NCBI GenBank assembly: GCA_964489525.1
Contig: CAZAYY010000011.1
Coordinates: 62,001-126,000, forward strand
Source of the DNA: CAZAYY01 sp964489525
GTDB lineage: Bacteria; Chloroflexota; Anaerolineae; Anaerolineales; JABWBV01
DNA: 64,000 bases
Direction: 5' to 3'
Part shown: piece after piece, positions 8,569 to 16,781 of the stretch
Layout of the letters: each line of letters begins with the position of its first letter
How positions within the stretch are numbered: the first letter of the stretch is position 1
The notes under the pieces: model-generated
Told to the model about the DNA's origin: nothing
The model's input: only the letters and a program-made list of their open reading frames with translations
Databases searched by the model: none
Program-made: the position numbers and the translations under genes

Positions 8569-9303
8569 TTATGAAGAAATTTGTTCTTGGGTCAGGCCGT
8601 AGCGCCGTTCGCGGTGGCTGAATTCTTCCACTGCTTTACGCAGTTCTTTATCGTCAAAATCCGGCCAGAAAACCGGGGTGAAATACCACTCGGCATAAGC
8701 AGCCTGCCAGATGAGAAAATTGCTGATGCGCAGCTCGCCGGAAGTGCGAATTACCAGGTCGGGGTCGGGCACACCAGAGGTATACAGGTAGCGGCTGACC
8801 ATTGCATCGGTAACATCCTCAGGTTTCACGCCGTCCCGGATCATATGGCGGATGGCCTGGACGATTTCATCGCGCCCGCCATAGTTGAAGGCAATGTTCA
8901 GCACCAGGCGCTGGTTGTTTTTGGTGGTTTCAATCGCGTTTTCCACCTTTTTGCGCAAATGGGGGCTGAGCCGGTCGAGCTGGCCAATATGGCGCAGTTG
9001 GACGCCGCGGTCGTGCAGTTCGCGCAGTTCCCGGTCAATCACGTCTTCCAGGATCAGCATCAGCCCGCGCACCTCTTCAATCGGGCGGCCCCAATTTTCA
9101 GTGGAAAAGGCGTATAGGGTCAGGTATTTTATGCCCAATTCACCGCATCCCTCCAGGATGCGGCGCAAATTTTCAGTTCCAGCCCGATGTCCTGCAATCC
9201 GGGGAAGGCCGCGGGCCATTGCCCAGCGGCCGTTCCCGTCCATGATGATGGCAACATGCTGTGGAATCCGTAAGGGGGGCGGCGGTGCGGTTTTCCCGGT
9301 CAT
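8569..9303 (-). CDS. uppS: isoprenyl transferase (undecaprenyl diphosphate synthase)
   Basis: A 244-residue cis-prenyltransferase making the C55 lipid carrier for cell-wall precursors. The N-terminal IIMDGNGRWAMARGLPRIAGH holds the catalytic Asp and the pyrophosphate-binding G-N-G-R-W; FSTENWGRP and the C-terminal DLVIRTSGELRISNFLIWQ / YAEWYFTPVFWPDF motifs are also intact. Its start overlaps the frr stop by four bases. Confidence 0.96.
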   Translation of the reverse strand: MTGKTAPPPPLRIPQHVAIIMDGNGRWAMARGLPRIAGHRAGTENLRRILEGCGELGIKYLTLYAFSTENWGRPIEEVRGLMLILEDVIDRELRELHDRGVQLRHIGQLDRLSPHLRKKVENAIETTKNNQRLVLNIAFNYGGRDEIVQAIRHMIRDGVKPEDVTDAMVSRYLYTSGVPDPDLVIRTSGELRISNFLIWQAAYAEWYFTPVFWPDFDDKELRKAVEEFSHRERRYGLTQEQISS

Positions 9304-9857
9304 ACTTCCATGATTTCGGCTTCTTTTTGAGCGCCAATTTTCTCGATTTGTTCAATATATTTATCAGTCAGCTTTTGAATATCGTCTTCTGCCCGGCCGA
9401 GGTCGTTTTCGGAGATCAGTTTTTCTTCTTCGTATTCACGCAAATCGCGGATAACGTCGCGGCGAATGTTGCGAATGGCCACCCGATATTCTTCCATGCG
9501 ATGTTTGACGACTTTCACCAGTTCTTTGCGGCGTTCCTGGGTAAGGGGGGGCAGGTTAAGCCGGATATTTTTGCCATCGTTCATGGGTGTCAGGCCCAGG
9601 TCGGAAGCCAGGATGGCTTTTTCAATGGTTTTCAGGGTAGAACCATCGAAGGGACGAATGAGCAGCGAGCGAGGTTCGGGAACCGAAATGGTGGCCAGCT
9701 GCATCAGGGCGGTGGGCATTCCATAATATTCCACTTGCAGGCGCTCCACCAGGGCAGGCGTGGCGCGCCCGGTGCGGATTCCCAGGAAGTCTTCTTCCAG
9801 GGCGTGAATCGCACCTTTCATTCGGTTTTCAGCTTCTTTTAGTGCATCTTTTACCAT
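9300..9857 (-). CDS. frr: ribosome recycling factor
   Basis: A 185-residue protein of the exact family length that, with EF-G, splits post-termination ribosomes. It begins with the conserved amphipathic helix (AENRMKGAIHALEEDFLGIR), followed by GRATPALVERLQVEYYG and the three-helix bundle ending KYIEQIEKIGAQKEAEIMEV. AGGAGG precedes the start. A terminator hairpin separates it from pyrH, so frr may have lower expression than upstream genes or its own promoter, which I could not identify with confidence. Confidence 0.97.
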   Translation of the reverse strand: MVKDALKEAENRMKGAIHALEEDFLGIRTGRATPALVERLQVEYYGMPTALMQLATISVPEPRSLLIRPFDGSTLKTIEKAILASDLGLTPMNDGKNIRLNLPPLTQERRKELVKVVKHRMEEYRVAIRNIRRDVIRDLREYEEEKLISENDLGRAEDDIQKLTDKYIEQIEKIGAQKEAEIMEV

Positions 9858-9931
9858 AGTGAGCCTCCTGGAATTATTTTACCATCATATTTAACAATGC
9901 CTGCGGGGTTGGGCGTAAAAACGGGTGATAG

Positions 9932-9966
9932 AAAAAGCTGCCCGCCGCCAGGGGGGCGGTGGGCAG
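9932..9966 (-). terminator. intrinsic terminator between pyrH and frr
   Basis: A 12-bp GC-rich stem with one G-U pair (9938-9949 with 9955-9966, 5-base loop). On the minus strand it is followed directly by CTTTTTC. It stands 31 bases after the pyrH stop, inside an otherwise co-oriented operon. Confidence 0.75.
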
Positions 9967-9996
9967 TGGGGTGGGGCAGCCTTTAAGCTGGCCGGT

Positions 9997-10725
9997 TCAG
10001 GGATGTACCAGGGTGCCGACTGGCTGTCCTTGCAGAGCGAGGCGCAGCGAATCTTCCTGCCAGAGGTTCACTACCAGGATGGGCATCTGATTATCCATGC
10101 ACAGCGATATGGCGGTACTGTCCATCACATTCAGACGTAGGTTAAGGGCTTCGCCCAGGCTCAGGCTTTCAAACATGACCGCATCCGGGTTCTTTTCGGG
10201 GTCGGAGTCGTATACACCGTTAACCTTGGTGGCCTTAATCAACACATCTGCACCAATTTCCATGGCGCGTAAGGCGGCTGCTGTGTCGGTCGAGAAATAG
10301 GGGTTGCCCGTTCCGCCGCCGAAAATGACAATCCGGCCTTTTTCCAGGTGACGGATGGCCCTGCGGCGAATGTATGGCTCGGCTACCGAGCGCATTTCAA
10401 TGGCGGTTTGAACCCGCACCATAACGCCAGCGCGCTCGATGGCGTCCATCAGTGCCAGTGCGTTCATCACTGTGGCGACCATGCCCATGTAGTCAGCAGT
10501 GGCTCGGTCCATGCCGCGCTGCAAGCCACTGCGTCCGCGCCACAGGTTGCCAGCCCCAATGACCACTGCGATTTCAACGCCCATTGCGTGAATTTCACAC
10601 AGGCGCCGGGCAACATCTTCGGCCTGCAGTGGGTCAATGCCCAGGTCGTTGTTCCCTGCCAGCGATTCACCGCTTAACTTGAGCAAAACGCGGCGGTATT
10701 TTAAGGGCTGTCTCGGTTCTGTCAT
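9997..10725 (-). CDS. pyrH: UMP kinase
   Basis: A 242-residue bacterial UMP kinase of the amino-acid-kinase fold, phosphorylating UMP to UDP with ATP. RVLLKLSGESLAG is the N-terminal K-x-S-G motif; IAVVIGAGNLWRG and RGMDRATADYMGMVATVMN are the classical substrate loops; TGNPYFSTDTAAALRA is the nucleotide-binding loop. It lies downstream of tsf in the order typical of bacteria, behind an intrinsic terminator. Confidence 0.97.
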   Translation of the reverse strand: MTEPRQPLKYRRVLLKLSGESLAGNNDLGIDPLQAEDVARRLCEIHAMGVEIAVVIGAGNLWRGRSGLQRGMDRATADYMGMVATVMNALALMDAIERAGVMVRVQTAIEMRSVAEPYIRRRAIRHLEKGRIVIFGGGTGNPYFSTDTAAALRAMEIGADVLIKATKVNGVYDSDPEKNPDAVMFESLSLGEALNLRLNVMDSTAISLCMDNQMPILVVNLWQEDSLRLALQGQPVGTLVHP

Positions 10726-10751
10726 GGTCTCTCTCCTTTGTGTGCATCAAA

Positions 10752-10781
10752 AAAAAAGCCAACCATTTGGTTGGCTTTTTT
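10752..10781 (-). terminator. intrinsic terminator between tsf and pyrH
   Basis: A perfect 13-bp stem (10752-10764 with 10769-10781) with a 4-base loop and T-runs on both strands: A6-GCCAACC / GGTTGGC-T6. It begins four bases after the tsf stop in the minus direction. It should reduce read-through from the abundant rpsB-tsf transcript into pyrH. Confidence 0.9.
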
Positions 10782-10785
10782 GAAG

Positions 10786-11391
10786 TTATTTTTCGATACC
10801 TTCACCCAATTCCCAGCGGGCGAAGCGCCGGACGATCAGGTTTTCACCAAGGCTGGCGACTTTTTCATGAATGAGCTTTTGAATGGTGATGCTCTCGTCG
10901 CGAATATAGGCCTGGCGCAGCAGGCAAACTTCATCGTAGAACTTCGAAAGGCGGCCTTCTGCAATGCGGTCGAGCATTTGTTCGGGTTTGCCTTCCTCGC
11001 GGGCGCGGCCGCGGGCAATTTCGCGTTCGTGTTCAATGACATCGGCTGGCACTTCGGCTTCGCTGATGTACTTGGGGGACATGGCCGCAATCTGCAGGGC
11101 AATTTCATGGGCAAGCTGCCGGAAAGCTTCCGACCGGGCCACGAAATCGGTTTCGCAGTTCACTTCAACCATCACACCCACGCGTCCACCACCGTGAGAA
11201 TACAGTTCCACCACGCCTTCCGAAGCTTCTTTGTCGGCGCGCTTGGCGGCTTTGGCCAAACCTTTTTGGCGGAGAAAGTCTACGGCTTTGTCGAAATCGC
11301 CATTGTTTTCCTGGAGTGCTTTTTTGCAGTCCAAAACGCCCGCCCCGGTGGCTTCGCGCAGTTCTTTTACCATTTCAGTTGTGATTTCCAT
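10786..11391 (-). CDS. tsf: elongation factor Ts
   Basis: A 201-residue nucleotide-exchange factor for EF-Tu. The N-terminal UBA-like part has VKELREATGAGVLDCKKALQ and the exchange core has VGVMVEVNCETDFVARSEAF (signature TDFV). It is the short form of the family (enterobacterial EF-Ts is about 280 residues), lacking most of the second core subdomain, as in several deep-branching phyla. It follows rpsB by 43 bases. Confidence 0.96.
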   Translation of the reverse strand: MEITTEMVKELREATGAGVLDCKKALQENNGDFDKAVDFLRQKGLAKAAKRADKEASEGVVELYSHGGGRVGVMVEVNCETDFVARSEAFRQLAHEIALQIAAMSPKYISEAEVPADVIEHEREIARGRAREEGKPEQMLDRIAEGRLSKFYDEVCLLRQAYIRDESITIQKLIHEKVASLGENLIVRRFARWELGEGIEK

Positions 11392-11434
11392 AACACCAAA
11401 TCCTTAATAATTTCCTTTGAATTTTTGTTGTGTT

Positions 11435-12313
11435 TTATTCTTCGTCGTCGAAATCTGCATCGATGTCAATCTCATCTTCAACCAGTTCTTCTACCTCTTC
11501 AAGCGGAACAGGAGACACAATCACAGGTTTCTTGAGCTTTGCCTTGGTGGCATCGCCGAGTAGATCGTCGTCAGACAGCTCCTGGTCATCCATTCCACTG
11601 GCGGCAAAGCGGGTTTCGGGTTCGTCTTTGCGCATTGCTTTTCCTTCTAAAACAGCGTCGGCCACTTTGGAAACCACCAGTTTGATGGCGCGAATGGCAT
11701 CATCATTGGAGGGGATGATGTAGTCAATCCGGGAGGGGTCACAGTTGGTGTCCACCATACCCAGAATCGGGATGTGCAGCAGGTTGGATTCATAAATCGC
11801 GGTGGCTTCTCGCTGGACATCTACCACGAAAATCAGGTCGGGCAGGTTGACCATGCTGCGAACGCCGCCCAGGCGCGTTTCGAGTTTTTCGATTTCGCGC
11901 GAGAGCATCAGGGCTTCTTTTTTGGTCAGTTTATCAAAATCGCCCCGTTCGCGCATGCGTTCCAGTTTTTCCAGTTCGTTAATGCGCTGGCGAATGGTGC
12001 GCCAGTTGGTTAAGAAACCGCCGAGCCAGCGATAAACCACGTAGGGCATGCCGGCGCGAATTGCTTCGGCTTGCACAGTTTCCTGTGCCTGGCGCTTCGT
12101 GCCCACAAAAAGCACGGTACCGCCGTTGGCAACTGTGCTGCGCACCAGTTCAAAGGCATCTTCAAGCGCCTTGACGGTCATTTGTAAATTGATGATGTGG
12201 ATACCGTTGCGTTCGGTAAAGATATAGGGTTTCATCTTGGGGTGCCACTTGTGGGTGCGATGCCCAAAATGAACGCCGCTCTCGAGCAGAGCTTTCATAC
12301 TTACGACAGCCAT
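11435..12313 (-). CDS. rpsB: 30S ribosomal protein S2
   Basis: A 292-residue ribosomal protein of the small subunit platform. I start it at 12313 (MAVVSMKALLESGVHFGH) because AAGGAG is well placed there; the frame is open further upstream but that part is untypical of S2. The two family signatures are present: KALLESGVHFGHRTHKWHPK and IPILGMVDTNCDPSRIDYII. The C terminus carries an extra Asp/Glu-rich tail (PLEEVEELVEDEIDIDADFD). It is the first gene of the translation/lipid operon and has a leader of roughly 165 bases. Confidence 0.97.
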   Translation of the reverse strand: MAVVSMKALLESGVHFGHRTHKWHPKMKPYIFTERNGIHIINLQMTVKALEDAFELVRSTVANGGTVLFVGTKRQAQETVQAEAIRAGMPYVVYRWLGGFLTNWRTIRQRINELEKLERMRERGDFDKLTKKEALMLSREIEKLETRLGGVRSMVNLPDLIFVVDVQREATAIYESNLLHIPILGMVDTNCDPSRIDYIIPSNDDAIRAIKLVVSKVADAVLEGKAMRKDEPETRFAASGMDDQELSDDDLLGDATKAKLKKPVIVSPVPLEEVEELVEDEIDIDADFDDEE

Positions 12314-12490
12314 TTCTATTCTCCTTGCGTTTTTTCTTTGCGCCTTCATCACCCTGGCCGGCCACCCTAACGATATAGGGCACGCACCAGACAGTCCGAA
12401 AGCGTTGGTTTTGTACCTGCGCATGCAGTAAATTTACGCAGGCAGTATTTGGATTTTGCCATTCCTGGCATAAAACCGGGGCACAGTATA
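12314..12490 (-). promoter_or_regulatory. rpsB promoter region and long leader
   Basis: On the minus strand a TATACT box (12490-12485), preceded by TG one base away, would start a transcript about 165 bases before rpsB. The leader contains short hairpins, for example CCCTA-N5-TAGGG near 12370, just upstream of the start codon region. S2 operons in several phyla are autoregulated through leader structures; whether this one is cannot be read from one sequence. No good -35 box at the usual distance is visible. Confidence 0.4.
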
Positions 12491-12680
12491 TCACAGGTGC
12501 TGTCAATCGTCCAGTTTTTTATTTGGAAAATAAGATTTTACGCGCCTGTTCGCAAAAACTGGATAACCTAACCCCGACCTTAGGGGTAAAATATAATCTA
12601 GAGCGCGTCAGGGTTTCCTGTGCGTTTTCGGGCTGCCGGTTTATGGCGCCCGGCTTTGCAGATAAGACAAACCGAGGCCT

Positions 12681-13940
12681 ATGATGATTAAATTGTATAA
12701 CCCAATTACCCGGCAGTATGAAGAATTTCGCCCGCGCGGCAGCCAGGCGTCCATCTATGTTTGCGGCATTACTCCCTACGATACAACCCACCTGGGACAC
12801 GCCTTCACGTATACCGTCGCGGATATTTTGGTGCGCTACCTGGAATTTCTGGGGTTGGAAGTGCATTATGTCCAAAATGTAACGGATATTGACGATGATA
12901 TTTTGCGCAAAGCCCGCCAGGTGGGGGAGGATTGGAAGGCGCTTGGTGACCGCTGGACCGCTCATTTCATCCAGGATATGATGGCGCTTAATGTGCGCCC
13001 CCCGGACCATTATCCGCGTGCCACAGAAGTGATTCCAGATATCGTTGCCAGTGTTGAAAAGCTGGTTGAAAGCGGCCAGGCCTACGCTGCTGGAGGGAAT
13101 GTGTATTACGCCGTCAAAAGCTGGCCGACCTTTGGTGAGCTTTCTCATCTCAGTTTGGAGCAAATGCTTCCTGTGGCCAACCAGCGTGGCAACAACCCCA
13201 ACGATCCTCACAAACGCGATCCGCTCGATTTTGTGCTCTGGCAGGCCCAGGCACCCGATGAGCCCGCCTGGCAAAGCCCCTGGGGATTGGGCCGCCCCGG
13301 TTGGCATATTGAGTGTTCTACCATGTCGAGCAAGTACCTGGGCAGCACCATTGATTTTCACAGCGGCGGCGGCGATCTGGTGTTCCCACACCATGAGTGT
13401 GAAATTGCCCAAACCGAGGCCATTACTGGCGAACGTCCTTTCGTGCGCTTCTGGCTGCATGCGGCCATGGTGCGCCACCAGGGTGAGAAAATGAGCAAAT
13501 CTTTAGGCAACCTGGTGATGGCCCGCGACCTGTTAAAAGAGTTTTCCCCCGATTCTCTGCGCATTTACCTGGCCATGCACCAGTATCAAAATGAGTGGAG
13601 CTTTGACCGCGGGCATTTAAAATGGGCGGCTTCTCTTGCCGAACGTTACAAACAGGCTGCCAATGTGATGGGTGGCAAAGGTCCGGCGCTCGAGCCGGCT
13701 GCCTGGCTGCACGCCTTTAAAGCCGCCATGGATGCCGGGTTGGATTCCCCCGCGGCCCTGGCCCAGGTTGACGACTTTGCCGTGAATATTTTGCTGGCTG
13801 CGGTGCAAGGCCGCCAGGTCAGCGCTGCCCAAGAGGCTTTACGTAAAATGTGCATGGTGTTTGGGCTGCGCCTTGATGCAGCTGGTCCTGAAGAGCGGGT
13901 GTTATCCGGTTGGGGCCAACACCTGAAAAAGTTTGCTTAA
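12681..13940 (+). CDS. mshC: MshC-like cysteine ligase of the class I CysRS family
   Basis: A 419-residue ATP-dependent enzyme of the cysteinyl-tRNA-synthetase superfamily. It has YVCGITPYDTTHLGHAFTY (HIGH motif and zinc Cys28), WHIECS, FPHHECEIAQ and KMSKSLGN. Compared with CysRS it reads YVCGITPYD rather than YVCGPTVYD, carries the block PLDFVLWQAQAPDEPAWQSP with GRPGWHIECS, and lacks the long C-terminal tRNA-anticodon region (CysRS is about 460 residues). These are features of MshC, the mycothiol-pathway ligase joining cysteine to glucosaminyl-inositol. It stands alone with a TATAAT box at 12592-12597. The alternative is a short, divergent CysRS; no other mycothiol gene is in the window. 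Confidence 0.65.
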   Translation: MMIKLYNPITRQYEEFRPRGSQASIYVCGITPYDTTHLGHAFTYTVADILVRYLEFLGLEVHYVQNVTDIDDDILRKARQVGEDWKALGDRWTAHFIQDMMALNVRPPDHYPRATEVIPDIVASVEKLVESGQAYAAGGNVYYAVKSWPTFGELSHLSLEQMLPVANQRGNNPNDPHKRDPLDFVLWQAQAPDEPAWQSPWGLGRPGWHIECSTMSSKYLGSTIDFHSGGGDLVFPHHECEIAQTEAITGERPFVRFWLHAAMVRHQGEKMSKSLGNLVMARDLLKEFSPDSLRIYLAMHQYQNEWSFDRGHLKWAASLAERYKQAANVMGGKGPALEPAAWLHAFKAAMDAGLDSPAALAQVDDFAVNILLAAVQGRQVSAAQEALRKMCMVFGLRLDAAGPEERVLSGWGQHLKKFA

Positions 13941-14611
13941 CGCCAGTAATGGGCAGTGGTCCGCCGGTAAGGAGCAAACACCCGGGCGAGAATGACTCCA
14001 ACTGCAAACCCGCCAATGTGCGCCCAAAAGGCCACCCCGCCAACATCTGGCCCACCCAGGGACAGCACACCCTGGAAGAACTGCAGCACAAACCACAACC
14101 CCAGGATGATGCTGGCGGGCACCATCGTCAGGCGGATGAAGTAGCCCAGCGCCAGCAGGGTGAGAACCTTGCTTTGCGGATAGAGAACCAGGTATGCCCC
14201 CAGCACAGCGGCAATTGCGCCGCTTGCACCTACCGTGGGAATTTGCGAACCCGGGTTCGTGAAGATGTGCACAGCCGCAGCGCCCAGGCCGCCCAGCAGG
14301 TAAAAAAGCAGGTATTTGCCTTTGCCCATGGCATCTTCCACGTTATCCCCAAAAATCCACAGGTAGAGCATGTTTCCGCCAATGTGCGCCCAACCCGCGT
14401 GCATAAACATACTGGAAAAAACGTCCTGAATGTCGCCCAGGTCCAGGCCGGAGGTCAATTGGGCAGGTATCAGGGCAAACTCATAGATGAACTGGTTTTC
14501 CGCCGCGCCCAACCCAAGCTGGTATAAAAAAACCACCACATTCAGGGCAATCAGGCCGTACGTCACAATCGGAAAGGCATGAGTTGGGTTTTCGTCTTTG
14601 AGTGGAATCAT
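13937..14611 (-). CDS. rhomboid-family intramembrane serine protease
   Basis: A 224-residue six- to seven-helix membrane protein. The start at 14611 (MIPLKDENPTHAFP) has AGAGGT eight bases upstream; the frame is open further but without membrane character. HAGWAHIGGNMLYLWIFG in the second helix gives the His and the oxyanion-hole Asn; GASGAIAAVLG holds the catalytic Ser; AHIGGFAVG the catalytic His. All catalytic residues are present, so it should cleave transmembrane substrates, which are unknown. Its end overlaps the cysteine-ligase stop by four bases in convergent orientation. Confidence 0.92.
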   Translation of the reverse strand: MIPLKDENPTHAFPIVTYGLIALNVVVFLYQLGLGAAENQFIYEFALIPAQLTSGLDLGDIQDVFSSMFMHAGWAHIGGNMLYLWIFGDNVEDAMGKGKYLLFYLLGGLGAAAVHIFTNPGSQIPTVGASGAIAAVLGAYLVLYPQSKVLTLLALGYFIRLTMVPASIILGLWFVLQFFQGVLSLGGPDVGGVAFWAHIGGFAVGVILARVFAPYRRTTAHYWR

Positions 14612-14704
14612 ACAGCAAACCTCTTTTGCGGTCAGCCCGGGTAAGCCCCTGGCGATTTTTTCAATCATATCATTGAAGCCCTTTTTAAGGGGAACATGGA
14701 AAAG

Positions 14705-14812
14705 GAGGGAGCGCGCAATTATTGTTATTGCATCCATTCCCCATCCCCCTGATCTTCTCCCCGTCCCAAAGCCTGGGGCGGGGTTGGGGGTGGGGTTGGA
14801 AGATTAGAACCG
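14705..14812. repeat. dispersed intergenic repeat, copy 1 (about 105 bp)
   Basis: This stretch is nearly the same as 41000-41103: GGAGCGYGCAATT, then TTGTTATTGCATCCATTCC, a C-rich arm, CCCAAAGCCTGGGG, GGGGTTGGGGGTGGGGTTGG, and AGAACCG. The centre forms a strong GC hairpin. It lies between the divergent rhomboid and murJ genes. Shorter copies of the central palindrome occur at about 2411-2439, 6296-6335, 16720-16762, 44688-44725 and 54476-54513. It is followed by the perfect small palindrome AGAACC-GAA-GGTTCT (14806-14820). Confidence 0.7.
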
Positions 14813-14854
14813 AAGGTTCTAAAAAAGTAAAAAGTGATTGTGTCATGGGTGGGA

Positions 14855-14860
14855 TATAAT
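14855..14860 (+). promoter_or_regulatory. murJ -10 box, leaderless spacing
   Basis: TATAAT ends seven bases before the murJ ATG at 14868, which would place the transcript start on or next to the start codon. No Shine-Dalgarno sequence is present. The same spacing recurs at 31185-31190 and 41171-41176. Confidence 0.55.
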
Positions 14861-14867
14861 CCCAACC

Positions 14868-16463
14868 ATGACACAGACCCCTGCTGCCCCACCCAACACT
14901 GCAAACCGCCAGATTGCCCGGGCAGCCGGTGTGGTGATGGCCGGGTTTGTGCTCAGCAACCTGGCGGGGTTGTTTCGCACAATCCTGGTTGCAGATGTTT
15001 TTGGCACCCAGGGGGAGTTAGATGCGTTTAACGCAGCCATTCGCCTGCCGGATACCTTGTTTATGGTTGTGGCCGGGGGTGCTCTGGCTTCTGCTTTTAT
15101 TCCCACCCTGACCGGCCTGCTCACCCGCCAGCGCAATGAAGATGCCTGGAGGTTGATTTCAGCATTGCTCAACCTGGTCAGCCTTGTGTTGGTGGTGGCC
15201 AGTGTGTTTGCCTGGTTTGCTGCGCCCTGGATTGTGGAAAACGCATTGGGGCGCGATTTTTCACCGGCGCAGCAGCAGATGACGGCTTCACTGCTGCGCA
15301 TTTTGCTGATTTCACCGGCCATTTTTGGGGCAAGTGGTTTGCTGATGGGGGTATTGAATGCCCACCAGCATTTTTTGCTGCCAGCCCTGGCGCCCACCCT
15401 GCATTGGGTGGGCTACATTTTGGGGCTTTACTGGTTTGTTCCCCGCCTGGGGATTCACGGGTTGGCCTGGGGAGCGGTTTTGGGGGCAGCACTGCACCTG
15501 GCCGTGCAGCTTCCAGGCTTGCGCCGCCTGGATTGGCACTATTCCCTCTCTCTTGGGTTGGATTTGCCCGCTGTGCGCGAGGTTGCCCGGCTGATGGCTC
15601 CCCGCCTGTTGGGGGTGGCCGTGGTGCAGTTGAACTTCTGGATCAATGTCATCCTGGCAAGCGGGATGCCCACTGGCAGCCTGACCGCATTGGATTATGC
15701 CTGGAGGGTGATGACGATGCCCCAGGTGGTGATTGCCCAGGCGATTGCCATTGCTGCCCTGCCCACTTTTTCGGCCCAGGCCGAGCGCAAGGCCTTGGGA
15801 GAGATGCGTGCCTCGCTGGCGGCCACCCTGCGGGGCGTGCTTTTTTTGTCGGTTCCGGCCATGTTTGGGGTGATTTTGCTGCGCTACCCGGTGATTGACA
15901 TGTTTTTCAAACGCGGTCAGTTTAACGAAGAATCGGCCGAGCTGGTGGCCTGGGCTTTGCTGTGGTACACCGCTGGTTTGGTTTCCCACGCGCTGGTCGA
16001 GGTGGTGTCACGCTCGTTTTACGCGCTGCACGACACCAAAACCCCGGTGGCAATTGGCATCGCCGCCATGGGGTTGAACATTGCTTTTAGCCTCCTTCTG
16101 GCGAGATGGTTCACAGGTTGGGGACTGCCGCCGCATGGCGGGCTGGCGCTGGCCAATACCACAGCAACCACCCTGGAGATGGGTGTCCTGGTTTGGGTAA
16201 TGCGCCGGCGTTTGGGCGGGTTGAATGGGCGTTCGCTTTTTCAGGGGGTATGGCAGTCTTTGGCTGCGGCTTTGGTCATGTCGGCTGCGATAGTGGCCTG
16301 GCTGGCCTGGCTTCCGGGGGCTTCACACTGGTTGGTGGGCCTGGGTGGGATTGCCCTGGGCGGCGGAGTGTATGCCCTGGTTGTGCTGCTCTTGCGCGTG
16401 GATGAGGCCTGGCTGCTGCTCTCGATTGTGCGCCGCCGGTTATATTCCCAAAACCGCTCCTGA
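14868..16463 (+). CDS. murJ: lipid II flippase MurJ (MviN)
   Basis: A 531-residue MOP-superfamily membrane protein with about 14 hydrophobic helices that moves lipid II across the cytoplasmic membrane for peptidoglycan synthesis. Family blocks: ARAAGVVMAGFVLSNLAGLF at the N terminus, DAFNAAIRLPDTLF, GALASAFIPTL in helix 2, and RSFYALHDTKTPVAIGIAAM. The start at 14868 removes an eleven-codon extension that overlaps the promoter. It is followed after 21 bases by tRNA-Arg. Confidence 0.95.
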   Translation: MTQTPAAPPNTANRQIARAAGVVMAGFVLSNLAGLFRTILVADVFGTQGELDAFNAAIRLPDTLFMVVAGGALASAFIPTLTGLLTRQRNEDAWRLISALLNLVSLVLVVASVFAWFAAPWIVENALGRDFSPAQQQMTASLLRILLISPAIFGASGLLMGVLNAHQHFLLPALAPTLHWVGYILGLYWFVPRLGIHGLAWGAVLGAALHLAVQLPGLRRLDWHYSLSLGLDLPAVREVARLMAPRLLGVAVVQLNFWINVILASGMPTGSLTALDYAWRVMTMPQVVIAQAIAIAALPTFSAQAERKALGEMRASLAATLRGVLFLSVPAMFGVILLRYPVIDMFFKRGQFNEESAELVAWALLWYTAGLVSHALVEVVSRSFYALHDTKTPVAIGIAAMGLNIAFSLLLARWFTGWGLPPHGGLALANTTATTLEMGVLVWVMRRRLGGLNGRSLFQGVWQSLAAALVMSAAIVAWLAWLPGASHWLVGLGGIALGGGVYALVVLLLRVDEAWLLLSIVRRRLYSQNRS

Positions 16464-16484
16464 ATGCTATAATGCTTTCGCTCT

Positions 16485-16556
16485 GCCCCTATAGCACAAA
16501 GGATAGTGCAAGAACCTCCTAAGTTCGAGATCCGGGTTCGACTCCCGGTGGGGGCT
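16485..16556 (+). tRNA. tRNA-Arg (anticodon CCT)
   Basis: Acceptor stem 16485-16491 with 16549-16555 (seven pairs, including one T-G), D stem 16494-16497 with 16506-16509, anticodon loop 16516-16522 with CCT at 16518-16520, T arm CCGGG-TTCGACT-CCCGG at 16532-16548. The outermost anticodon-stem pair is an A-G mismatch (16511/16527). No CCA is encoded; a T-run follows at once and should terminate the transcript. A TATAAT box lies at 16468-16473. Confidence 0.93.
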
Positions 16557-16625
16557 TTTTTAATGGTTGGTGTACAAATCGGTAGTTTTTTTCACAAATT
16601 TGTGCAAAAACTTGGCCTAAAACCC

Positions 16626-16700
16626 TTGACAAACTTTAGATGAATATTATAATAGCTCTTGTATCAGCCAGGGTGCCCCCCTCACCCTGGCTGATACATT
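16626..16700 (+). ncRNA. orphan promoter driving a perfect 16-bp hairpin (candidate tiny RNA)
   Basis: TTGACA (16626-16631), 16 bases, TATAAT (16648-16653), then from 16660 to 16698 a perfect 16-bp inverted repeat with a seven-base C-rich loop (stem 16660-16675 with 16683-16698), followed by a weak T/A-rich stretch. The predicted start falls at the foot of the hairpin. No gene on the + strand lies behind it; the next gene is convergent. The rest of the gap (16700-16781) holds one copy of the GC-rich dispersed palindrome. It could be a small RNA, a terminator-like decoy or a protein-binding site. Confidence 0.5.
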
Positions 16701-16781
16701 TAACTTAACAACACACCCATCCCCTCTATGTCCCCCCAGCCCCACTTTGGGGTGGGGTTGAGCAAAATAATCTTGCGGGAT

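Noticed and set aside
15312..15989. A 225-codon minus-strand frame opposite murJ
   Set aside because: Gln/His/Pro-rich shadow of the murJ coding frame, with no start signal.
14868..16463. A start for murJ at 14838
   Set aside because: The extra codons overlap the -10 box at 14855-14860 and are not conserved in character.
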